Position numbers and translations under genes: made by a program
Notes under the pieces: model-generated
Seen by the model: the letters and a program-made list of their open reading frames with translations, nothing else
Told to the model about the DNA's origin: nothing
Databases searched by the model: none
Source: Monocercomonoides exilis
Lineage: Eukaryota > Preaxostyla > Oxymonadida > Polymastigidae
Assembly (NCBI GenBank): GCA_001643675.2
Contig: LSRY02000004.1
Span: 248,001-312,000 of the forward strand
Length of the DNA: 64,000 nt
Direction: 5' to 3'
In this document: positions 13,701 to 26,600 of the stretch, piece by piece
How positions within the stretch are numbered: position 1 is the first letter of the stretch
How the letters are laid out: each line of letters begins with the position of its first letter

Positions 13701-13881
13701 ATGTTTACACGCTTGTAAAAACTGCTGGGTACTCTCTTTTTCAAATCTTTGGAGATTTAAAACAAGCATATTTTCATATTGACTGGCTGAAAGTCCTTTT
13801 TCCCATCCTGCAAGCAATTTTTGAAGTTCATCTTCTTCTTCTGTGCTAAGTGTGAATGAATCTGCGTCAGTCGATCCAATC
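10739..13881 (-). CDS. SEC3: Exocyst subunit Sec3/EXOC1-like (5' end unresolved)
   Basis: Exons 13881-13100, 12960-11081 and 10909-10739 join in phase (about 943 residues); the stop is the TGA at 10741-10739. The first part is a coiled-coil region (EEEDELQKLLAGWEKGLS, then QRVFEAIESIKIPDETL) like the Sec3 coiled coil. The exon junction NLP/MKTHGRLM fits the conserved Sec3 core start. The C-terminal part matches the Sec3 helical bundle in order: LENIHYLWHIISS, YDELLDEYAAVLVADALRPVI, FSKKKFDAINNEFNSSMEDA, and a last exon HVTALHARFAALAKECYG. Sec3 tethers secretory vesicles at the plasma membrane within the exocyst. Long S- and E-rich runs interrupt the middle. No N-terminal PIP2-binding PH-like domain is visible. 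The first codon here is split (phase 2), so at least one upstream exon is missing; a 14-nt candidate lies at 14289-14276 (MNAKE). Exo70 was considered, but the C-terminus fits Sec3 better. Confidence 0.72.
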
Positions 13882-14651
13882 CTGTGATAGATAATTACAA
13901 AATTAAATTTTTGTTTGTTAACATAAAATACAATGAATGAGATTATGAACTGCAAACATTTGACGCTCTTGGAGCGTTATTTATTTTGTAATAACGTTTG
14001 TTATTATTTATCATTCCATAATAAATTTTTCAATTGAAATTTTTGAATGTCATTTACGATTTGTGGTGAAATTTTTTGCATTTGTTTAATAATAAACATT
14101 TAATGGAAAATTTTTTTGCATTCATATCACAAAATGTCTTGTTTTCTTTGTTTAAAATGAAGGATAAGTTAAAATTTGAGAAAAATACTGGAAAGTGAAG
14201 AATGGAACAATATTCATAAAGAGTGAATTTTTATCTTATCTGGTTTGTATTCAAAAAAATGGAACTGACTCAAACTCTTTGGCATTCATATTTTGAAGAC
14301 GAAAGACGCCTGAAAGCCTCTTCACTTATAAAAACATTAACATGTTGCTATTTTCTTTCTTTCTTTCTTTCCTTTCCTTTTTTTTTTTTTTTTCCTTCAA
14401 AACAGGGAGTTTGCAGTTTCAGAAATTGTTATTAAACAACAAATTCTAACGTATTGACCACAAAATAGAAGAATTTGGGTTGTTGTGGATTGTTTGCTTC
14501 TGGCAGATAATTTGATTAAAGTTTGTACGTTAATGATATTTAAATTTGATATTTTAATTGTCAAAGCCGATTATTGATCGTATGCATAATTATTGTTTCT
14601 TTTTCTTTTGAAGATATTATTTTTCATATTTTTTGTTTTAAAAAAAGGATA
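13882..14651. other. Upstream region between Sec3-like gene and surface protein 1
   Basis: This AT-rich stretch must contain the missing 5' exon(s) of the Sec3-like gene (minus) and the promoter of the large plus-strand gene. The only first-exon candidates I can make fit in phase are tiny, for example 14289-14276 with donor GTTTGA. A pyrimidine-rich run lies at about 14352-14395. No other gene is visible. Confidence 0.4.
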
Positions 14652-17600
14652 ATGAAAATTATAGCGCTGTTAATTTTGCTTAAATTTGAATCTACTATTG
14701 CACCAATATCTTGTTTCAGCACACCGCCAAGTACCACACCAGAATACGCCTTTTCTCACTATTCTTGCATTTCCATCATTAAAAATCATGAACAGATTGA
14801 AAAATTCGAAGAAAGAGAACATCAGAAAATTTCATCAATTCAGCCTCGTTCTTTCGCAAACACTTCCAACAACTGTGAAGCATCAAGTGCTCTTTCATCA
14901 TTTATCAGCACAATTAATTCTTCGCTGGATGTGTCACAAACGAATCTTCTTCAACATGGAGATAATGCTCTATTTGCTATTGTGCAAGGTTCAAAGTGCA
15001 CCGTTCGTTGTTGCATGTTGATTTTGTCCAATTGGAATACTGCGCCCTTTTATTCCATATCCAGCTTGCTTGAACTGTCCAACATCTCCATCTCCTGTTT
15101 TGTAAAGCAAAACATCGCTCAAAACAGCATTGCAGAATTGCACAATGAAAGCTCACTCTGTCTGCAGTCTTCTGCGTTTTCTTCTCTTGCCATTCAAACA
15201 ACTTATCCACTTGCTGCTTCGGGAAGCATTGATAAATTGTTAATGATGGGATGCAACTTTCGAAACATTAGCCATTGCAGTCCCAATACCGTTCGCAAAC
15301 AATTTTTCCTGAAGACAAAAGTGAGTTCCGTTGTTGGGTGCGAAATTTCAAAGGTGGAGAATCCATTCTGCTCTGTGCTTGTAATTGGCAAGCCACTATC
15401 GTCATTTGTTTGTCACAACACATCCTTTTTTGCTTGCACAGTAACTGAGCAAAACAGGCAAGTATTTTACAGCTCAGACGGGGACGTTGTGATTGAGCAG
15501 ACAATATTCAATGTTAATGGTAATGATACACATGGAGGAACTGTTTTTGCACGTGAAACGAATTCGTTCACAATGAGAGAGTGCTTCTTTGATAGATGCA
15601 ACAATACCATTACAGATGGATACGGAGGAGCTCTATATTTATACAATGTTGGACCATTGTTAATTCAGAATTGCTCAGCTGAAAAATGTTTCGCTATGTC
15701 AACGGAAGCATTTATGCGAATAGAAAATTTAAATTCTTCCGTCACAATCTCAAATTTAAATGCTTCTCAATGTGATGCTGATCTCCGAGGAATTGGAATT
15801 ATTTATGGATCAACAGCTCCTATTGTTTGTTCAACTTTAAAAATGATTCAAAGCAAAAGCAGGAACGGTGAAGCAGGAGCAATTATGTTGTGCAACACTT
15901 TTTCTTCAATGACTGCCAGTGACTGGCTTGTCAATTCTAACTTTGCTGATACAATTGGAGGCGGAATATATGTAATGAGGGAAGATAGCAAAGCTGTTTA
16001 TGCGCTGCAATTTTCATTTTGCTTTTTTGCTAATAACACAGCACAAATTGGAAACGATATTGCTTTCACAGAAAATTATTATAATCTTATGAACTCATCT
16101 TGTTTCCAATTTTGCTTTTCGTTGAGCGAACAAAACAGAGTTTGGATGTGCACACAAGGGCTTCGCAAGTGCACAAGTGGAGAAGAGCGAAACAATCTAA
16201 CCCCGAATCCATCTGGAACTGTTATTCATGTGGATCCAATGCGAGAGTCTGGAGATGTGGCTGGATGTGGTGATCTTTCAAATGAATGCAGCACACTGGG
16301 CTATTCTTGCGATCACTGGGTAAACTCTTTTCACACATCGATCAAGCTCTATTCTGGAGAATATGCAGAGGCCTCGATTCCACTCGCTTTTCAGAACATA
16401 ATCATCGAAAAGAACACTTCTTCATCGAACATAACAATCCGCACAATACCATCAAGCAGCGCATTTTGCACTCTGATTGGTGGATCATTGGACATGCGCG
16501 GAATGCAGATTGTTCACAATTCGGCATCTTCCTCAGATAAATGCCTATTTGATGAGAACAGCGAGGATTCTGTGCTTGCACTGCATGAATGCACATTGAA
16601 GGCTGATTCAACTTCAGCTGCATTCAACAAACCGTTTTTTGTGCTAACAAAGGGTGAAGCTTCTCTCGAGAGTTGTGAGATATCTTCTGTGCTTTTTGAG
16701 AGCACATCGTTGTTTGCAACAGAGCAGCAGGCGCATCTTGTGCTGAGCAATGTGAAGATATCGATGGTCAGCCGCAGGACAGGCGATGGCTCAGTATTCA
16801 GCAAGGCTATTCAAGCAGAAGAGAACTTTGTGCTTTCGAATGTTTCTTTGGAGAAATGCAAGTGCCTCGACGGAAATGGAGGTGCGCTGTATCTGGAGCT
16901 GAATGCGCACAGCACAGCACAGATTGGGGTGGATTCTGGCTGCTTGTTCGACACATGCACCGTTCCTGCAGACAGCCAGAAGAAGAGGAAAGGTGGGGCA
17001 ATCTATCTTCGCCTGAGAGAAGGTGGAGGAAATTTCCAGCTCAAATCAGTTCAGTTTTTTGGGTGCAACGGCTGGAAAGGGAAAAATGTTTTTATTGAAA
17101 GCGCAGAACTGCTCAGAACAGCAAACGCAAACACAATTGGTTTTCATCCAGTGATTGGGATTGGCATCACAGATTTTGATGATCTGAGCGGGATAGAAAA
17201 TGGGGATCAATCATTTATTTTCCCGCTTGCTCTGTTTCTGAGGAACTTCACTTCTCCTGCTTATGTGTCTGGACAGAGCACTGATAACAACTATCGCCTC
17301 TGCGGATACAGCGACTATCCGTGCCAGAGCGTGGAAGGCGCTTCAGCTGCGCGATTTGCAAACACAAAGAGAAATATTCGCCTTCTGCCTTCCTTCTCCT
17401 TCCGAACAGAAACACTCCTCAACAGTCAATCGTATGCGTTTGACGTTGAGGAAGACAGCACGCCCATCAATGTTGGCTCCTCGCAAGCAAAAGTGAGTGA
17501 GGGGCTTCTGATCAATTCTGTGGAAACAAGTTTCACCAGAATCAAGTTTGTGCTCGAAGCATCTTTGAATGGGAGGAGCGCCTTTATCCTCTCGAATGCC

Positions 17601-20600
17601 AATGTACTTTCGATGACTGACTGCGCGGTTGTGCCAGCTGCTTCGAGTGCTTCTATTTCGTATTGCCTTGCGAAGATCACAAGTGGAAAATTGTTAATAA
17701 CCCGCTTTGCTGCTCCTCTTGCACAGAAGCTGAGTTTTGGCAATGCACCGTTTGTTGCAATCAGCGGAAGCGCCTCTGCAGCTTTCGACACTTTGGATGT
17801 GAATGGAATGACGACCATTGGCAGCGATGGGCTGATATCTGTTGACTCGACAGGCACCACAAACATCAATAACAGCACATTCCACGGCTCAAATATCACC
17901 AGCTCTGCATTTGTCTCCAGCTCCTCAGGAACATATTCGATAACTATAAAGAACACCACTTTCGAAGAGATCAAAAGAACAACAGGAGACGGTTCGTGTG
18001 TGTTTCTGAATACCCGGAGTGGCTTTGCGAGCTCGTTCACGGAAAGCAACTGCACATTCACAGGATGCACAGTGACTGAAAATGGTAAAGGAGGTGGAGC
18101 CATTGCGCTTCACATCAACAGCCAATCAGCACTCACACTCGAGTCGTCTGCATTCACATCGTGCCAGGCACCTAAGCCGAATGCAGGCTCAAAAGGGAAG
18201 GGAGGCGCCATTCTCATCGATTTCTCTGAAGTCAACACTAGATATCTTCTCGCAAATACCCTGATCTTTGCATCAAACGCGGCTGAGCATGGCAATGATT
18301 TGTTTGTGTCCTCTGTCGATCTGGCATCCAGCATCACCACAGCTGCCTTCCAGTTCTTCCGTCAAGATGCACCATTTGCTCCTGAAAGCTGTGCTGGAAC
18401 CGATTCCAAATGGCCGAGTGTTGCCATCCCTCTTGTGTTTTATCTGCTGCCTCGTGAGTCAGCGGTGCATGTGCTTTCAGAAGGAAACGATGTGTCTGCA
18501 TGCGGATTCGCAGGTTATGGGTGTCAGACGATTACCTTTGCACTGACGCAGCGAACAGACAAGTTAGAAGAACTGATTGTGCATCCAGTCTATGCACTCA
18601 GCGAGACAATCACCCTCTCAGGTACCAGCGAGATCACCTTTGAAGGAACAGTGGCAGAAACAAAGATGAGGATGATTGGTGCCCAGACAGGAGCATCAGA
18701 AGCGATGATAAGAATGGAGCAAGCATCAACATGGAAACATCTCGCGTTTTGCCTGCAGCCAACCATCCCCAGCCCTCAATCATCGGTGTTTCTTGTGTGC
18801 AGCGCAAATGCGATGCTCAATCTGGAGGACTGCTCAATACTGGCTGAACGAGGTGAAGAAAAATGCGCTTTTGGGTTTTTGAGTGTTGCTGAAGGCTCGT
18901 TTGCGATGACTCGATTCACGGTGAATTCAATCGGGTTCCAGTCAGCCGAGATGGTGAAAGTGTGCAGAAAAGGGAGTGGATCAATTGACTCATGCACATG
19001 GATAAATATCACATCTGCTGTCGAAACAGGAATCATCGCATACTCATCAGCTGGAACACTGAACATGCACAACACAACAATCAGCCAGTCTGCCTCTTCA
19101 TGCTGCTCATTTGTGGAAGACAAGCATGGCAAAAGTCTGGTTGCTGAAAACAACACTTTTTCAGGGATCTCCAAAAACGAAGGAAATGGAAGCGTGATCA
19201 AGGCAGACATTGGTGAAAACGAGTCACTGGAGCTGAACGATGTCTCAGTTGATAGCTGTTCTTCGGTGAGGGGATGTGGTGGAGGGGTATATATCAGCAC
19301 AAGCTCCTCTGCCAAAATTCGGATTGGCAAAGAAGGCACGGCCACAAGATTTACCAGGTGCAGCGCAAAGGGAACATTGCCAAAATGCGGATTTGGGGGA
19401 GGAGTATTTTTGAAGTGTGCAGATTGGCTGGCTGATCTTGTCCTCACAGCTGTGTCCTTTGGAACCGAAGGTGATAGTACAAGCAATGAAGCAGAGGGAG
19501 GAGGAAGCAATGTGTTTGTTGAGGGATACAGCCTGGACAAAGTCTTCACCAGCCAGTCATTCAAGTTCGATGTCGATAAGGAGTCAACAGCTGAATTTGG
19601 GAAGCTGTGTGGGTTTGAAGATGGGAATGTTTCGTATGCTATTCCTTTGGTTGTGTTTCTGCTGACGTTTGAGCCTCCTGCAATTATAGGAGGAAACACT
19701 GGATTTGACTATCGCATGTGCGGTGTTTCGATATACCCCTGCGCAACAATCCCCTTTGCGATCTCCAAGCGCTTTCCAGCATCCAATTCATCTGGCGCAT
19801 CCATCAGGCTGACAGCAGACTTTTCATTCAAGGATGCTATATCTTTTGACACGCAGCCAACAGAAGTGAGTGCTGAGCAGATTGGAGGCGTGATTGATGT
19901 GAGGAGTGATGGAATGGGAGAATGTGCTGGATTGTTGTGCTCTTCGGTGAATGTGAAGTTCAGTGAAATTGTATTTGGACTGCCAGGCTCATTTGACGAG
20001 CCCTCACGCACTTCTCTGTTTCTGTGCTCATCAGCCACCCTTACCATTCACAGATGCGAGTTTCAAAACAGCAGCAGCTTAGCTGTTGAGTACAGGATCA
20101 TATACGTAACAAGTGGGAAAGTGGAATTGGATGGATGTAAAATGAAGGACTTTACAATGGGAAATGCTGAGATTATTGTACTTGATGGAAACAATGCTGA
20201 ATGTTCGATTGAAGGAATGGAAGCATCAAAGCTGAGCCGAGAAGAAGATGGAGCTATGATTTTGATTACGAGTGGGAAAAAATTGACAATTGAAAACAGC
20301 AGCATCGAAAATTCTACGATGGCTAACAACAACCACATCACAATTAATTCACTGACAAATGGTCTTCTGAAGAATGTGACATTTTCAAATCTGAGCAGAA
20401 CAAATGGGGATGGAGGAGTGATTGTGGGTGAATTGGGTGCTGGCGAGGTATTGGGTGTGGAGAACTGCTCATTCAAGCTGTGTGGATGCTATTCGGCAAG
20501 AACGATTGGAGGGTGTGTGCTGATGGATGTGGAAGAAGGGGGCACATTCCGTTTCGAGAGAAACAAAGTGGAGTTCTGCATTGTGTCCAGCGGAGATGGG

Positions 20601-23600
20601 TTTGGGGGAGGGTTGTTCCTCACGTTTGGCTCTTCCCATCTCGATTACTCGATGAAGAACAACACCTTCGAGAACAACGGAGCATTGCGCGGGAAGGATG
20701 CGTATGTTGTCTGCGAAGAGCCAGGGGCAGCAATCCTTCTGATGTATTGGAATGGGTCAGCTTCTGAAGACACTGCCCCTGACCGCCTGTGGGTGCGCAG
20801 TCTGTCTGAGCCGGCAGATGGAGGTGCCACAATGATCGACTATCTGTTCCCTCCACCGACTTCGTTTGTGTTTGTGGATGGCGGTGCCTCAGCCGTCGAG
20901 AACTGTGGATCGAAGCGGAACCCATGCACCTCAGTGGAGCTGGGCTTTCAGAAAATGGACTCTTCCCGCTCAATCATCCAGCTCGAAGGAAACACTCCCA
21001 TCGATGCTGTTGTGAACAGGCACGGAGTCTCACTCACCATCCAAAGCAATGCCACAACAAAAGCAATAATATTTGGAAGAAATGGAAAGTTCGAGCTGCT
21101 TGAAGGAAGTCGCTCAACCACTCTCACCTTTTCCAGATTGGACTTTGCGCTTCCATCGTCTGCCAATCCTTCGCAAGAAATAGGTTCACTTGTGGAAGTT
21201 AGCATTGGTCAATGCTCATTCTTAGATTGCACATTTGAGCAAGGAAGCAGCAGCAATTCCAACCCTTCGAAATGGATTGTTTCAGGAGGTGGCGGAGTTG
21301 TGCACTTTGACTCCTGCACTTTCAGTGATATTCCATTTCAGACAGCTGGAGTTGTTTTGATTGACAGAGCATCGCTTCTGTTGGAGGCCTGCAGCTTTTC
21401 TTCTATCTCTTCTGATGCACGAAAGGGTTTGATAACTGGAAGCGGGAATTGCGATATAACGCTGAAGGATACAGGATTTGCGAATTGCGAGACGATAAAT
21501 GGACACATATTGGAGATGACTCAACCGAAGTCTATTGAAATCTCAGGGGCATGCACGTTCGAAGGATGCACTTCGACAGAAGGGGATGGAGAGGCTCTTT
21601 ATTATGTTCTGGAGGGAGAAGGATCTTTGGTGATGAACAAAACATCAATTGTGTCTTGTGGGGTGAATGCGGTTAATGGGAGAGGAGGCGGAATCTATCT
21701 CGATTTGAAGGAGAATGCCAATGCCTATTTGTTTTCTGATTTAACATTCAGCGGAAATGAGGCGTTTGAAGGGAAAGACATGTTTGTGAGAAGCGCTGAT
21801 TTGAACGCGTCAATCATTCCATCTCTGTTTGATTTCGAGTATTTTGGAGCAGACGGAGAGATAAAAGTTGATCTGAAAGGAAGAGACGAAACGCATTTTG
21901 TGAGCGTTTCAGCAGATCTGCTGTATTTTTTGGTGAAATATTCTTCGTCGACAATAAGCGTTGGATCGGCTGGAATCGACTTTATCGGGTGTGGAAAGGC
22001 AGAAATTCCATGTCGAACATTGCAGTGGGGTATGAATAATCTGCAGACATCAGAAGATTTGCGGTTGTGTTTTGTTGAAATTCTGGATGAAGTGGCAATA
22101 TGCGAGTGCTATGAATTTGGCCTTTCTCAGCTCAGCATTGGATTGTCGTCTGCAGTTGATTCGCATGCATTTGCCAAACTGTCAATTTCTCAAACAGCAA
22201 GCGGATCGAGCCAATCAATTTTCAGCTTGAACAATTCCCTTTCGTTTTCTTCTGTGCAGTTCCATCTGCCTGCGTTCTTCTCAAATGGACAGTCTTCCGT
22301 TGTTTCATCATCTGACGGATATCTCACCTTTAACTCAACCTCATTCCATTCAAATAGCACTTCTGCGTTGGAATATGTTCTTGTGCTGAGCAAAAGAGGA
22401 AAAGTGGAGCTGTTGAATGTATCTGCTTCTTCGTTGGTGTTTGCATACAGCCCCTTCAGGCTTTCATCTTATGCCACACTTGAAAGTTGCAATTTCTGCA
22501 ACATAAATGCGCCTTCGAACATTGGAGGCGGTGCAATGTCTGTCTGTCTGGAGCGATCAGACCTGCTGCGCGTGAAGAGCTGCCGAGCTGAGCTGTGCAA
22601 ATGCTCCACAGAAAGAGGCAGAGGAGGGTTTTTGCATATCGACTGCTCGAAGTCTGCAGCAGCAAAACCCTTCAGATTCGAAGGCAACATGGCATTCGAA
22701 GCAAACGATGCTCAGCAAGGCAGAAACATGTTTATTGTTTCTGCTGACCTGAACTCTTCCGTTTGTTTGGAAACATTTGCATTCTCGTTCGAAGCGATGA
22801 AAGAAGACAGCAGCGCATTTGTGGGGAAAGAGGAAGAAAGTGAGGTGTGGGATTTGTTCCGATATTTGGTTCCGTATTCGGCGTCAGCAATCTTCCTTTC
22901 TGAAAGTGGAGCTGATGTGATGAGATGTGGAAGCGCAGATGATCCGTGCTGCTCGTTCTGGAAAGGGATGCAGCAGATCAGCAGCGAGGCCTCGCCAAAG
23001 CTCATCTCCATCTCCAAATCCACTGAAGTTACCAACACCTTCACTCTCTCCAACTTCACCATCCAATCAAGCTCATTGGAGGAAGAAGAAAAACAGGAGT
23101 CGATGCTTCTGTTTAGGGAAAAGGCAGGAGAAGTATCAGAGCCGTTTTTGCGATGCACAGCGGAACTGTCCCTAAAGTATGTTTCATTGATCATTGCATC
23201 GAGCTTCGATAATTCTGCTTCGGAAGTGATTTTGAGTGAAAGTGGGATGGTGTCTTTGGGGCAGTGCTGGCTGGGAGCAGAAGTTATGTTGGGAGGGATG
23301 CAAATTAGCAGGTGTAGCTTTATTGTCTGCGTTAGAGGGCAGCTTTCACTTGTTGATGTGGCGATGAAATCAGCGAGGATTGGAAAAAGCGCAATTATTA
23401 CGGGCGCTGGCGTTTGTGAGATCAAGAACTTCACGTGCTTGTTTGTGAACATTTCAGATGGGAGCATTTTTGAGGTTATGGAAGTGGCAGGCTCAGCAAA
23501 GGGGGTGAATGCAAATGAAAAAAGCGAATTGAGGCTGAACTCGTCGGCAATATCATCAGTGAGCAGAACAGGCAACGGGGCATCAGTTATCGATAGCAAA

Positions 23601-26600
23601 AGAGAAAGAGATTTTTGGATTGAGATGGATGGGACTTCAGTGAGCGATTGCAAGGCAGGGCAAAGCCAAAAAGGAGGAGTTGTGTTTGTGAAATTGGGTG
23701 AGGGCGGAAGATTTTCTGTAATGAGATCTACGATGATGCGTTGCTGCTGTTCAGACGAAGGGAAAGGAGGCGTGTTTTACATCGAGGCAATGAGAAGCGG
23801 GGTGCTGGACTTTGTGTTCCAGAGCGTGTCGTTTGCAGGGAACACTGCAAAGGTGGGGAACGATATTTATGTGTCGTGCCAGAACATAACAGCACAGATC
23901 AATGAGACACAGTTCAGGTTTGATCTGCGAGAAGGGGTGTATGTGAGGCAGAATGCGATCTATGGAATCGATGCAACGGATCACATAGCAGATACAAATC
24001 TGATGGACTTTATCACAATCTACCAGGCAGACACGATTGTTGTGTCATCAGTTAGCGGAAAGGGAGGAAAGAATGAGAGGAGGTGTGGCACATATGTACT
24101 GCCTTGCTTGTCACTGGGTTATGCCATTTCGCATGTGACTTCAGATTTTGATTCGCGTCTGATTGTCGACGGAGGGACCTTCATTGAAGAAGAGCTCACG
24201 CTGGATAGACTTCTTCTTGCTGCGCGATCGAAGTCTCAGAGCAATGTAACAATAAATTCCATCGCATCATCAGCCAATGAAGCTGTGATTGCAACTTTGG
24301 AAGCTGTTTCGATAGCGAATCTTTGGTTTATTTTTGAGCAAGATTTTGTATGTTCGCATTCGTCTTTCATTTCTCCTCGTTGTGGAGTGGTTGAGCTGGC
24401 AAACTGCTCGTTTTCATCTGAATCGAGCCTTCCGCTGTTTTCTCTTTTAGACTTCAGCGAGGGGAATGGAACAATAACCTCGTGCTTATTTTCGTCGCTC
24501 ACTCTTCTGTCTTGTGCCATCCATGCATCTTCTTCGTGCTTTGTTTATGTAGCCTCTTCTGAGTTCTGCTTGATGAGTTCAGCTGCAGGAGCAATAGTTT
24601 GTGAGAACAACAAAGAAATCAATGTTGCTCACACGAAGTTTGCAAACAATTCAATTGCCTCATCTTTTACCTCTTCAACAGCAAATCCCTTGACATGTAT
24701 ATCTGCATCTTCAGTTGCGGATGTAATACTTTCAAATTGCTCTTTCTGGGGATTACCACACACGATGGACAGAGGAATTCTGGTAAAGATTTGTGCGTGT
24801 CCGAAAGTTCTGTTTGATCTTTGTGAATTGGAAGGAAATAAGAATTCAGAAGTTTTGGACAACAGCATCTGCAATACAAATGAGCTATGTTCGTGGAATG
24901 GCTCACTTGCAGATGTGCAAAACAGCACCTCTTCGATGAAAGATACCACGATTGCAAGCAGCTCTATAGGAGGAATGAGCGTGTTTGGAGGGAGCATGAT
25001 GATTGAAGATGGAAAATTCATGAACAACAACCCGAAGATAGAAAATTATCAATCAGTTCGGAGAAATATCGTTTGTGCAGGCTCAGGGTTGTTGAAGGTG
25101 GCAAGTGTGAAAGGAGGAGACGGAGTGAAGGAGGGGTCGTCGCTGTGGGTGCTGAATGAAGGATGCACGCTGGGCGGGATAGCAGAAGAAAGAGAATCAG
25201 CGTTTTTCATTCCGGAACTGGAAAGTGTGGAGGCGGAGGAGGATGGGAGTGTGACGAGGCTGAAGTTCGTTGGGCTGCTTCTTGTACCGTGCAATCTGTC
25301 GTTTCGGGTGGTGAAGAGGGTTGGGTCGGAGGCATTGGTGGAGAGATACTCGTTTGAAGAGGGAGGGTTTGTGTCGGAGGCAGAAGTGTTGGGGGCGGTG
25401 CCTTCAAAGACGATTTGTGAGGCAGGAGAGGAGACAGAAGTGTCTGTGTGCATTCTGTTTGGAAATGCAGAGGCACCTTCATCAACAAAAGCATTTGTTT
25501 TGAAGAATGGAAGCGAGCCGAAAGCAAATGGAGACGGAAAAGCTGTTGAAAGTGGAAAAGGATATGGTTCTTCTTCAACTGTGATTATAATTGTGTTGGT
25601 AATAATTCTGTTGATTGTTCTGATAATTTCTGTGATATTCATTGTTCGGTGGAGAAAGCAGAAGAGAAGGACAAAAGAGCTGGAGGTGATTGTGGAAGAC
25701 ACAGTGAGGAAGGATCCGAAGGCGTTTGAGATGGTTACGATGGAGATGTCGCCTGAGGAGCAGTGGCGAAGAGCAGAGAGGGAGGCAGAGAAGAAGAATG
25801 AGGAGAGGATGAAGAAGAGAATATATGATACAAATATGGAGCATTCTGATTCATCAGAGCATCTTCTATCTGAGAGTGGTTCTACTGAATATATTTTGGG
25901 AAAGGACTCAGACAAGATTCCTGAATGGATGTTGGAGAAGGTTGACGAAAAAGAAGAGGAGGAAACAAGAAAGCGAACTCCTTCACCATCCATCTCATCC
26001 ACTTCAACCACTTCAACGACTGATTCAGATTCCACATTTGTTCGAGGGGAGGATCTGTGTCCAACCACCTCGTCGATGTCGAATCTGGTGGATGCGATGG
26101 CCTGCTCTTCTCCTCATGAGAAGCTGATTGTGGATCTGAGGGATTCGCTGTTCATGCTGCTGCATGGGAGGAACAAGACAAAGGAGATGCCGATCGGGTC
26201 GCTGGAGGAGAGAGAAGTGACAGCTGCACAGATCCTGTTCTGGGTGGCGAATCTTGCGCTCCACTCGTTTGATGAGATGGAAAACAAGCTTCAGTCACTT
26301 GCGAATCTGAGTCCGCACATTGTGCTATTCTCCGAACACATGGTGATCTGCATTGTGATGCACTCTGATTTGCTTTCATCTGGTGACAGTTCAGACTCAT
26401 CATCGATCTCTTCGTCGACTGTTGTGACATCTGCCAGTGATGATGATGATAGCGAAGACTCTCTGCCCTCGTCAGCGTTTGAGGATGAGAATGATTTCAA
26501 AAAAGAGTGTCTGAGGTGGATGGCGCCTGAGCTGCTGAGCGGGGCAAAGAAGCAGGCGACGAAGAAGACTGTTGCATTCTCGATCGGGATGATGCTGTGG

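Noticed and set aside
13882-13955. Hydrophobic start (FIISFIVFYVNKQ) ahead of the Sec3-like coiled coil, looking like a signal anchor
   Set aside because: The sequence is AT-rich intron with a clear CTATCACAG acceptor at the start of coding-quality sequence. Exocyst subunits have no signal anchor.
18776-23653. Minus-strand frames of 200-313 residues inside surface protein 1 (18776-19699, 22712-23653, 25049-26068)
   Set aside because: They are antisense shadows. The same shadows recur opposite copies 2 and 3, as expected from the duplicated sequence.
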